5,181 bases of DNA from a bacterium (GTDB taxonomy: Bacteria > Patescibacteriota > Minisyncoccia > Minisyncoccales > PEYH01), in assembly GCA_021161645.1 (NCBI GenBank), contig JAGHAC010000039.1, positions 1 to 5,181 of the forward strand. Direction: 5' to 3'. Under the pieces are notes generated by a model. The model ran no database searches. It was not told the DNA's origin and saw nothing but the letters and a program-made list of their open reading frames with translations. Below, one piece after another: positions 1 to 5,180 of this stretch (the stretch's first letter is position 1; each line of letters begins with the position of its first letter). Made by a program: the position numbers and the translations under genes.

Positions 1-15
1 ATTAAAGATTGCCTT

Positions 16-2448
16 TTATCCGTATTTGGGCCAACAGCACTTCTTATATTTTTTTCCTGAGCCGCAGGGACAAGGATCGTTTCTACCCGGCTTCTTACCG
101 GTATAATGAACAGGTTTTCTTTCTTCAAAATTTTCTTTTTCCTTTTGGACCGATAAATGCAAAATTGTCTGCGCTATAGAACTGTCAATCATTCTCAACA
201 ATTCCTTGAAAAGCTTATAGCCTTCATTCTTATATTCAATTAGGGGATCCATTTGACCATAGGCTCTTAATCTTACCCTGTCTCTTAGATACTCCATTTC
301 TTCTAAATGACCTATCCAAAGATTATCCATTATCTTTAACGCCACAAACTTGACTATCTCCCAAAAACGCTCGCCTATCTCTTTTTCCTTTTTTTCTAAT
401 TCTTTTAAAGATATATTTTCCTGTTGGAAAATCTCTCTTATTTTTTCTCTAAGCTGGTCTTTTGAGGCTTCTAAAATTTCCCTTCTTTTTTTGTAAAAAG
501 TCTCTCTGTGGATGTTCATCACATCATCGTATTCCAAAAGATGTTTTCTTATGTCAAAATTATAACCTTCGATTCTTCGCTGTGCTGTCTCTACTGCCTG
601 AGTTACTAGACGCGATTCTATAGGTTGACCCTCGGGAATATTTAATCTTTCCATTATTGATTTAATTCTCTCTCCGCCAAAAATGCGCAAAAGATCATCT
701 TCTAAAGAGAGGAAAAATTGACTTGCGCCTGGATCTCCCTGTCTGCCTGCTCTACCTCTTAATTGATCATCTATTCTCCTTGCTTCATGTCTTTCTGTTC
801 CTAGAACAAATAATCCTCCTAATTTTTTTACTTCTTCGGCTTCTTTTTGACCCGGAGGATTTCCGCCTAAGATAATATCAACACCCCTTCCTGCCATATT
901 AGTAGCAATAGTTACTGATTTTAACCTTCCTGCCTGAGCAATAATCTCTCCTTCTCTTTCATGATTTTTAGCGTTCAGAATTTGATGGGGAACACCTTCT
1001 ACCTCTAAAAGCTTTCCCAAATACTCATTTTTCTCAATTGATCTTGTGCCCACTAGTATAGGCTGACCTTTCTGATAGCATTCTTTTATCTTTTCTACTA
1101 TCGCCTTGTATTTCTCTTTTTCTGTTTTATAAATAACATCTGATAGATCCGATCTTATCATTGGTTTATTGGTAGGAATAACAACTACCTCTAAACCATA
1201 AACCTTATCAAATTCTTCGGCTGAGGTTGCGGCAGTTCCTGTCATACCAGCAAGTTTTTTATACATTCGAAAATAATTTTGAAAAGAAATCGAGGCAAGG
1301 GTAAGCGATTCCGGCTTCACTCTTAAGCCTTCCTTTGCTTCGATTGCTTGATGCAAGCCTCCCGACCATCTTCTTCCGGGCATCAATCTTCCAGTAAATT
1401 CATCGACAATAATAACTTCACCGTTCCGCACCACATAATCTCTGTCTTTTTTAAATAGAACCTCTGCTCTTAATGCCTGCTCCAAATGATGAAGATATCT
1501 TGCCCCTTTCTCCTCATAAATATTATCTATACCCAGTATTTTTTCTATTTTTTCAATTCCCGCCTCGGTAAGAGTTACCGCTTTTTCTTTCTCATGAATT
1601 TCATAATCTTTCTCTGGGTCAAGCCGGGGAACAATTCTGGCAAACTCTTGATACATTTGAGAACTCTCTGTATCCGGAGCAGAAATTATTAAGGGGGTGC
1701 GGGCTTCATCAATTAAAATAGAATCTACCTCATCAATAATAGCGTAATTCAATTCTCTCTGAACTCGTTGAGCTGGATTATAAGCCATATTATCCCTGAG
1801 ATAATCAAAACCGAATTCGTTGTTTGTTCCATAAGTAATATCAGCAAGATATGCCTCTTTTCGAGAAACAGGCCTCAAAAAACTCTCAACTATCTTAAAC
1901 CCACCAACCTCATCTCTTTCTTTGTCTCTTTCCCCTTCGTTTGGTTGATAAGTCGGATCATATAAAAAAGCTTCCTCATGAGTTATACATCCAACCGACA
2001 ACCCAAGAGCGTAATAAATTTGACCCATCCAAACGGTATCCCTCTTGGCAAGATAATCGTTCACAGTTATTATATGCACACCCTTTTCTAATAGAGCATT
2101 TAAATATGCTGGAAGCGTTGCTGCTAAAGTTTTTCCTTCGCCTGTCTTCATTTCAGCAATCTTTCCTTGATGAAGCGCTATTCCTCCAATTAGCTGAACA
2201 TCAAAATGTCTTTGTTTTAGAGTTCTTTTTGACGCCTCCCTTACTAAAGCAAATGCTTCTGGGAGAATTTCTTCTAAAGATCTCTCGTCCTTAATTTTCT
2301 CCTTAAGTTCCAATGTTTTCTGAGGCAATTGATCGTCTCTAAGATTTTCAAAATCTTTCTCTAAAGAATTTATTCTTTCAACTATGGGTTGAATTTTTTT
2401 TAGATATTTTTTGTTTGCGTCGCCAAAGATTTTTTCTAGAATTGACAT
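16..2448 (-). CDS. secA: Protein translocase ATPase SecA
   Basis: SecA is the ATP-driven motor that pushes unfolded preproteins through the SecYEG channel in the cytoplasmic membrane. The 810-residue product is complete. Visible motifs are the nucleotide-binding loop with GEGKT (103-107), NDYLAKRD (130-137), [16 protein letters not shown] (205-220), the Walker B DEVD (239-242), and helicase motif [13 protein letters not shown] (562-572). The preprotein cross-linking domain lies at about 257-400. The two-helix finger (about 695-751) carries the fingertip tyrosine in LRAYGQ (Y730). The C-terminus has a SEC-C zinc motif CPC(X8)CC (C793, C795, C804, C805). The start is the usual SecA N-terminus (MSILEKIFG), although no good Shine-Dalgarno precedes it. 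Two differences from textbook SecA are an insertion of about 32 residues in NBD1 (about 158-196) and a region of only about 50 residues (655-705) where the helical wing domain should be. It lies 103 nt after raiA and is probably co-transcribed with it. Identity is certain; the domain boundaries are estimates. Confidence 0.98.
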   Translation of the reverse strand: MSILEKIFGDANKKYLKKIQPIVERINSLEKDFENLRDDQLPQKTLELKEKIKDERSLEEILPEAFALVREASKRTLKQRHFDVQLIGGIALHQGKIAEMKTGEGKTLAATLPAYLNALLEKGVHIITVNDYLAKRDTVWMGQIYYALGLSVGCITHEEAFLYDPTYQPNEGERDKERDEVGGFKIVESFLRPVSRKEAYLADITYGTNNEFGFDYLRDNMAYNPAQRVQRELNYAIIDEVDSILIDEARTPLIISAPDTESSQMYQEFARIVPRLDPEKDYEIHEKEKAVTLTEAGIEKIEKILGIDNIYEEKGARYLHHLEQALRAEVLFKKDRDYVVRNGEVIIVDEFTGRLMPGRRWSGGLHQAIEAKEGLRVKPESLTLASISFQNYFRMYKKLAGMTGTAATSAEEFDKVYGLEVVVIPTNKPMIRSDLSDVIYKTEKEKYKAIVEKIKECYQKGQPILVGTRSIEKNEYLGKLLEVEGVPHQILNAKNHEREGEIIAQAGRLKSVTIATNMAGRGVDIILGGNPPGQKEAEEVKKLGGLFVLGTERHEARRIDDQLRGRAGRQGDPGASQFFLSLEDDLLRIFGGERIKSIMERLNIPEGQPIESRLVTQAVETAQRRIEGYNFDIRKHLLEYDDVMNIHRETFYKKRREILEASKDQLREKIREIFQQENISLKELEKKEKEIGERFWEIVKFVALKIMDNLWIGHLEEMEYLRDRVRLRAYGQMDPLIEYKNEGYKLFKELLRMIDSSIAQTILHLSVQKEKENFEERKPVHYTGKKPGRNDPCPCGSGKKYKKCCWPKYG

Positions 2449-2502
2449 AGTTTAGAATTTTTGTTTCTTTCAATCTACCACAAAAAGCCAATAAATTAAA
2501 GC

Positions 2503-2525
2503 GGAGCAAGGTTCTACCTTGCTCC
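2503..2525 (-). terminator. Stem-loop between raiA and secA (possible weak terminator or processing site)
   Basis: A perfect 9-bp inverted repeat, GGAGCAAGG and CCTTGCTCC with a 5-nt loop, sits 26 nt after the raiA stop codon and 54 nt before the secA start. On the minus strand it is followed by a broken T-rich stretch (GCTTTAATTTATT), not a solid T run. It could be a leaky intrinsic terminator that lowers secA relative to murB-raiA, or an mRNA-stabilising or processing hairpin. No convincing promoter for secA is visible between the hairpin and the ATG, which argues for read-through. The structure is directly visible; its role is inferred. Confidence 0.5.
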
Positions 2526-2551
2526 TGTTCTGAACATAGATTATCTCCAAT

Positions 2552-2998
2552 TTATTTTTTCTTTTTAAAGGCTCGCAATAATTTTTTCATTTTATTGTTT
2601 TCTTTTAACAATACTCTATGGATTCTTCCTACTTCTTTTATTATTCTTGCCCATTTCCGAGCTCTGATTATTCTTTTTCTTTTATATTTTTTAATCTTGC
2701 GATATAACTGTTCTTTTATTTGATCGATTGCGGCTCTTAAATCATTATCTGTTGCCTCTACCCTTATCAACTCCTTTGGAAGATACAATTGAGCTTCCGC
2801 ACGAAAAATATCTCCTTTGCGATGATGATGTGTTGTTTTAGATATTTCAATATTTAATTCTATTGCCTCCTTACCTCCAGGGAATTTTCCACCCTCAAAA
2901 TCCGCGAGATATCTTTTTATCTCTCCCAGCTTTTTATAAATCCAATCAGTAAGGGCCTGATCAAGTCTTATATTAACTGGTTTAATATTAATCCTCAT
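2552..2998 (-). CDS. raiA: Ribosome hibernation promoting factor, HPF/RaiA family, with long basic tail
   Basis: Proteins of this family bind the 30S subunit in the mRNA/tRNA channel and silence or protect ribosomes under stress or starvation. The first 105 or so residues fit the family fold: a first strand (2-9), helix (13-30), three strands (about 45-83, including the typical segment THHHRKGDIFRAEAQLYLP), and a second helix with DLRAAIDQIKEQL (86-98). The 148-residue length lies between short HPF (about 95-110) and long HPF (about 180-190). There is no recognisable C-terminal dimerisation domain. Instead, residues 106-148 contain about 20 Lys/Arg and only two acidic residues. The ATG lies 3 nt after the murB stop, so the two genes are almost certainly translationally coupled; a weak AAGAG-type ribosome site lies inside the end of murB. 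Placement before secA matches B. subtilis hpf-secA. The family call is firm; the functional subtype (short HPF, YfiA or dimer-forming) is unresolved. Confidence 0.93.
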   Translation of the reverse strand: MRINIKPVNIRLDQALTDWIYKKLGEIKRYLADFEGGKFPGGKEAIELNIEISKTTHHHRKGDIFRAEAQLYLPKELIRVEATDNDLRAAIDQIKEQLYRKIKKYKRKRIIRARKWARIIKEVGRIHRVLLKENNKMKKLLRAFKKKK

Positions 2999-3001
2999 AA
3001 T

Positions 3002-4093
3002 TTATTTCTCTTTCCCTTTTGGAAGGTTTTTCCCTTTCCGTCTCCTTTTTAATAGTTTTTTGTTTTTTATCTCCCTTCTTTTATTATCCCGAACCCAAAA
3101 ATCACTGTCAACAGTAAAATTTTTCGCAAGAATCACTTCCCTATCTAATTCTATTCCCAGCCTTTCTTTTACCCTCTCTTTGACCAATCTCATCAGCTTA
3201 ATTATATCTTTTGCTTTCGCGCCTCCTTTATTAATAATAAAGTTTGCGTGCTTTTGGGAAACTTCCGCCCTGCCAATTTTTTCTCCCTTCAGTCCGCATC
3301 TATCAATAAGATATCCGGCTGGCAAAAAACCGCTTCTTAAAAATTTTTCTGCCTCCGGAAGCGCTTTTTTAATCTTTAATTTTATTTCGGGTTTTTCAAT
3401 TTTAATATTTTTAAAAACACACCCAGCCGACCAATAAAATGGCTGGCTCTTATTTCTTTTCTTTAAATATTCTCTCATTCTCTTTTCTATCTCTTTTTTA
3501 TTTCCCTCTCTTAAAACTAACCCAATTCTTAAAATTACATATTTCTTTTCTTTTTTAAAAATACTTTCTTTATATTTAAAACAACATTCTTTCTGGTTAA
3601 ACTTTCTTTTTTTCAAACTTTCTAAATCAAACGTTTCTACTGTTTTTACTATTTCTCCAACAGAAAACCCAAAAGCAGCCGCATTACCAAAAACTGCTCC
3701 GCCTATTGTGCCCGGAATTCCTGCCGCCCATTCAAGCCCAGATAATGAGAGCTCTTTTGCTTTATTAACTAAAAATAATAATGGAGTTCCCGCCTCTGCA
3801 TAAATAATCTTGCTTCCAGGTTTATAATCCTCAACCTCAAGACCTTTTGTATTTACTTTAATAACAACTCCATCAAATTTTTCATCATCAAACACTACAT
3901 TGCTTCCGCCGCCTAAAATAAAAAGGGGCAGTCTTAGATTACTTACTGCCACCAATGCTTTAAGAAGATCTTCTTCTGTTTCTGCCTCAAAAAAATATCT
4001 TGTCTTCCCTCCAACCCTAAAAGTGGTATATTCTTTTAAGGAAACGTCTGTTTTAATCTTTGGAATATTTTTTTTAAGGTGAGATAGTTTCAT
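3002..4093 (-). CDS. murB: UDP-N-acetylenolpyruvoylglucosamine reductase MurB (type II-like)
   Basis: MurB is a cytoplasmic FAD enzyme that uses NADPH to reduce UDP-GlcNAc-enolpyruvate to UDP-MurNAc, the second committed step of peptidoglycan synthesis. FAD-binding signatures are TTFRVGG (23-29), GGGSN (61-65) and AGIPGTIGGAVFGNAAAFG (124-142). The substrate domain has FKYKES (172-177), SAGCVFKN (222-229), AGYLIDRCGLKG (259-270) and SQKHANFIIN (279-288); the conserved late Glu is probably E319 in DREV. The proton-donor position is Cys (C225) rather than the common Ser, and the usual Arg of the YR(D/E)S motif is Lys (K175). After about residue 325 there is an extra basic tail (16 Lys/Arg among residues 335-363). 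At 363 residues it is longer than typical type II enzymes (about 300). The ATG follows AGAAGAGGA almost directly, with unusually tight spacing. It is the first gene of the probable murB-raiA-secA operon. Identity is secure. Confidence 0.96.
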   Translation of the reverse strand: MKLSHLKKNIPKIKTDVSLKEYTTFRVGGKTRYFFEAETEEDLLKALVAVSNLRLPLFILGGGSNVVFDDEKFDGVVIKVNTKGLEVEDYKPGSKIIYAEAGTPLLFLVNKAKELSLSGLEWAAGIPGTIGGAVFGNAAAFGFSVGEIVKTVETFDLESLKKRKFNQKECCFKYKESIFKKEKKYVILRIGLVLREGNKKEIEKRMREYLKKRNKSQPFYWSAGCVFKNIKIEKPEIKLKIKKALPEAEKFLRSGFLPAGYLIDRCGLKGEKIGRAEVSQKHANFIINKGGAKAKDIIKLMRLVKERVKERLGIELDREVILAKNFTVDSDFWVRDNKRREIKNKKLLKRRRKGKNLPKGKEK

Positions 4094-4123
4094 TCCTCTT
4101 CTGGGTTTTTATTTCTATTTAAA

Positions 4124-4179
4124 GAGCCTGGGCAGTTGACCCCGATCTAGGTCTTTTGTGGGTGCATACACCCAGGCTC
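4124..4179 (-). promoter_or_regulatory. Structured 5' leader element of the murB operon
   Basis: On the minus strand the leader starts with GAGCCTGGG and ends with CCCAGGCTC, a perfect 9-bp closing stem (4171-4179 with 4124-4132). Inside are a second hairpin, GACC(8-nt loop)GGTC (4150-4153 with 4138-4141), and a 6-bp hairpin TGGGTG(TATG)CACCCA (4169-4174 with 4159-4164). The 6-bp hairpin uses four bases of the closing stem, so the two folds exclude each other, as in switches and attenuators. The element begins about where transcription from the TATAAT at 4186-4191 should start, and ends about 30 nt before the murB ATG. No strong U-run follows, so termination control is not obvious. It does not match any riboswitch consensus I can recall. 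The pairings are visible; the function is inferred. Confidence 0.45.
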
Positions 4180-4185
4180 GGTTTT

Positions 4186-4213
4186 ATTATACATTATCTT
4201 CTCTTGAATGCAA
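4186..4213 (-). promoter_or_regulatory. Probable sigma-70-type promoter of murB-raiA-secA
   Basis: Reading the minus strand, a perfect -10 box TATAAT (4186-4191) is preceded after a 16-bp spacer by TTGCAT (4208-4213), a weak -35 box with only the TTG conserved. The predicted start, about 7 nt downstream near 4179, coincides with the first base of the leader's closing stem. This gives a 5' untranslated region of about 85 nt before murB. No other promoter is apparent upstream of murB, raiA or secA. Confidence 0.55.
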
Positions 4214-4272
4214 CATATTTATTTGGACACATATCTCCTGTTTTTAAAAAATCCATAGAGGAAGAATCAAAC

Positions 4273-4310
4273 CGCTGTAATAACATTGCCATGGCAATGT
4301 TATTACAGCG
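4273..4310. repeat. Perfect 38-bp palindrome abutting the stop of the Cas2-like gene
   Basis: The half-arm CGCTGTAATAACATTGCCA is followed directly by its exact reverse complement, with no spacer; the centre is CCATGG. The repeat begins at the very next base after the TAG stop (4311-4313) of the PaaX/Cas2-like gene. It shares GCTGTAATAA-N4-GCCATGGC-N4-TTATTACAGC with the repeat at 4940-4975, on the other side of that gene. In RNA it would form a long hairpin. No long T-run follows on the minus strand, so it is at best a partial terminator. It could be an operator, a REP-like element or the end of a mobile unit. Confidence 0.9.
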
Positions 4311-4886
4311 CTACTTAAGATTAAAATGTTTTAAGAGAGGCTTCTTATCTCCTATTTCTTGAGCAATTATCAATCTTAATTCTTTGTCGCTTAGCCCAAA
4401 GAAGTTCTTTAAAAGGTTAATTTCGTCTCTGCAATCAAAGGGATAAATCCAAACACTTTTCTGAAGAGGAACAAATCCCAATTCCTTAAGCTTTCCCCTT
4501 AAAGCCTCCCTATATATTTTCTTCAGCTGGGCAATATCAAAAATAACAATTCGCCATTTTCTGTCCCATTTTTTAGGTCTTTTGATTTTAAGGGCGTCTA
4601 TTTGCATCCACCCTGCTTTTGCTTTCCCTTTTTCTGTTAGAGAAATATAAATTTGATGATTTTTCTTTTCTATCTTTATTAACCCTTGTCTTCGAAGATT
4701 TTGAAAAGAGTCACTAAATTTTCTCTGAGGATATCTCCCAAATTTCCTGTAATTTTTCCAAAGATTCATAACAAAATAGGGAGACGATGCCGCCACATAA
4801 ACTGCTCCCGCAATAAAAAGGAAATTTAAAATGTCTTTTGTGATTGCTGATTTGGGCTTCCTAAAATAATATTTATATTTGCTCAT
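4311..4886 (-). CDS. PaaX-type winged-helix protein with Cas2-like C-terminal domain
   Basis: The 191-residue product starts at MSKYKYYF. Residues about 14-42 form a hydrophobic helix-rich segment. Residues about 55-90 look like a winged helix-turn-helix (SFQNLRRQGLIKIEKKNHQIYISLTEKGK, given here in outline). After a short linker, residues about 109-155 match the Cas2-like ferredoxin fold found in PaaX C-termini: WRIVIFDI (111-118, with Asp117 where Cas2 has its first-strand metal Asp), then LRGKLKELGFVPLQKSVWIYP (129-149). Database pipelines often call such proteins CRISPR-associated Cas2, but no CRISPR array or cas1 is nearby. A transcriptional regulator is more likely; a nuclease cannot be excluded. 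An in-frame ATG at 4956-4958 would add 24 residues, but it lies inside the palindrome and upstream of the TATAAT box, so I chose 4886. No clear Shine-Dalgarno is seen. The gene is monocistronic and framed by two palindromes, which suggests autoregulation or a mobile cassette. Family is fairly sure; function unknown. Confidence 0.82.
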   Translation of the reverse strand: MSKYKYYFRKPKSAITKDILNFLFIAGAVYVAASSPYFVMNLWKNYRKFGRYPQRKFSDSFQNLRRQGLIKIEKKNHQIYISLTEKGKAKAGWMQIDALKIKRPKKWDRKWRIVIFDIAQLKKIYREALRGKLKELGFVPLQKSVWIYPFDCRDEINLLKNFFGLSDKELRLIIAQEIGDKKPLLKHFNLK

Positions 4887-4923
4887 AGTTTGAGGTTTTT
4901 TAATTCTTTCTTTCGCCAATTTT

Positions 4924-4946
4924 ATTATACCTAAATTCCGCTGTAA
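4924..4946 (-). promoter_or_regulatory. Probable promoter of the Cas2-like gene, overlapping the palindrome
   Basis: A perfect TATAAT -10 box lies at 4924-4929 on the minus strand. At the -35 distance (about 17 bp upstream) the sequence falls within the palindrome at 4940-4975, and only a poor match (TTCTTA) is present. Transcription would start near 4917, about 31 nt before the ATG at 4886. A weak -35 inside a palindrome is the expected arrangement for a promoter controlled by a protein bound to that palindrome. The -10 box is visible; control is inferred. Confidence 0.5.
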
Positions 4947-4975
4947 TAAGAATGCCATGGCTGAGTTATTACAGC
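4940..4975. repeat. Imperfect 36-bp palindrome, second copy of the 4273-4310 element
   Basis: The ten-base outer arms GCTGTAATAA and TTATTACAGC and the eight-base core GCCATGGC are identical to those of the perfect palindrome at 4273-4310. The two 4-base linkers between arm and core (GAAT and TGAG) do not pair with each other. Spacing is conserved exactly. The right copy overlaps the -35 region of the Cas2-like gene. Conservation of arms and core, with drift confined to the linkers, suggests that the arms and core are what is recognised. Confidence 0.88.
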
Positions 4976-4981
4976 AGTTTT

Positions 4982-5050
4982 AAAAAGCAAAAAGCCTCCG
5001 GAATGCCAGGAGGCTTTTTGCCGACCACAGATCGGGATTTTACACCCACT
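4982..5050 (-). ncRNA. Candidate small RNA of about 65-70 nt (or attenuated leader)
   Basis: The interval runs from the start predicted by the promoter at 5057-5084 to the end of the U-tract of the terminator at 4987-5021. No credible coding sequence lies in it. The 5' half can form GGG(8-nt loop)CCC or the overlapping CCGA(7-nt loop)TCGG; the 3' half is the terminator hairpin. It carries CCCGATCT-GT-GGTC, which is complementary to part of the murB leader (4138-4153). It may instead be a leader that sometimes reads through into the Cas2-like gene. This is inferred entirely from the signals. Confidence 0.35.
4987..5021 (-). terminator. Strong intrinsic terminator upstream of the Cas2-like unit
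   Basis: A perfect 13-bp stem (GCAAAAAGCCTCC with GGAGGCTTTTTGC) closes a 9-nt loop. On the minus strand the GC-rich part of the stem is followed by TTTTTGCTTTTT, a long U-rich tract. On the plus strand only one T5 run occurs, followed by GCCGACC, so minus-strand use is favoured. It ends only about 65 nt after the promoter at 5057-5084, which makes that transcript very short or attenuated. Confidence 0.85.
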
Positions 5051-5056
5051 ATCATT

Positions 5057-5084
5057 ATTTTACTCAAATAAAAACTTTTGTCAA
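5057..5084 (-). promoter_or_regulatory. Near-consensus sigma-70-type promoter, minus strand
   Basis: A perfect -35 box TTGACA (5079-5084) and the -10 box TAAAAT (5057-5062, five of six consensus bases) are separated by 16 bp. Transcription would begin near 5049-5050. The -35 lies a few bases after the T-run of the upstream terminator, so this promoter appears to begin a new unit. It is the best-matching promoter in the window, yet the next open reading frame is separated from it by a strong terminator. Confidence 0.6.
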
Positions 5085-5089
5085 GTTTT

Positions 5090-5118
5090 AAAAAATTAGG
5101 GCTCCTCGAAAGGAGCCC
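5090..5118 (-). terminator. Intrinsic terminator of the right-edge gene
   Basis: An 8-bp GC-rich stem (GGGCTCCT at 5099-5106 with AGGAGCCC at 5111-5118) closes a 4-nt loop, which reads TTCG on the minus strand. On that strand it is followed by TAATTTTTT (5090-5098), a typical U-tract. It begins 11 nt after the TAA stop of the partial reading frame at 5130-5180, which supports a real gene end there. Confidence 0.85.
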
Positions 5119-5129
5119 CTTAAACTGTG

Positions 5130-5180
5130 TTACACTCTTATTCTCTTTACTCGAAAAGAAGAAAGCGGCTCACCGCAACT
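5130..5180 (-). CDS. C-terminal end of an unidentified gene (partial)
   Basis: One minus-strand frame is open from the window edge to a TAA at 5130-5132, ending ...GEPLSSFRVKRIRV. The stop lies 11 nt before a strong terminator on the same strand, the normal arrangement for a gene end. The other two minus-strand frames meet stops earlier (TGA near 5170 and TAA near 5149), but the second of these could also be a genuine end. Only 16 residues are visible and I do not recognise the family. The basic, hydrophobic tail has no diagnostic motif. Confidence 0.35.
   Translation of the reverse strand, partial: SCGEPLSSFRVKRIRV

Noticed and set aside
1941..2294. A 117-codon plus-strand reading frame, and shorter plus-strand frames inside secA and murB.
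   Set aside because: They are antisense to strongly conserved coding sequence, have no recognisable domains and no promoter or ribosome site, so they are shadows of the real genes.
4124..4179. Assignment of the murB leader to a named riboswitch or to the raiA motif RNA.
   Set aside because: The element is far shorter than the raiA motif, is not directly next to raiA, and matches no ligand-binding consensus I can recall.
4156..4362. A 68-codon plus-strand reading frame through the murB leader, promoter and left palindrome.
   Set aside because: It crosses three separate signals, has no motif or ribosome site, and overlaps the 3' end of the Cas2-like gene antisense.
4887..4958. N-terminal extension of the Cas2-like protein to an in-frame ATG at 4956-4958.
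   Set aside because: That ATG is the centre of the palindrome and lies upstream of the TATAAT box at 4924-4929, so it would not be on the mRNA from that promoter. The extension encodes the palindrome arm, and MSKYKYYF is the more natural start.
4311..4975. A CRISPR-Cas locus, suggested by the Cas2-like domain and repeats.
   Set aside because: There are only two palindromes flanking one gene, with no spaced direct-repeat array, no cas1 and no effector gene.
4264..4985. Target-site duplication at the borders of the palindrome-bracketed unit.
   Set aside because: Bases just outside the two palindromes (ATCAAAC on the left, AGTTTTA on the right) show no direct repeat, so insertion is not demonstrated.
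4969..5055. A 28-codon minus-strand reading frame (MIVGVKSRSVVGKKPPG...) running through the terminator into the palindrome.
   Set aside because: Its ATG lies between the -10 box and the predicted transcription start, it has no ribosome site, and over half of it is just translation of the terminator hairpin.
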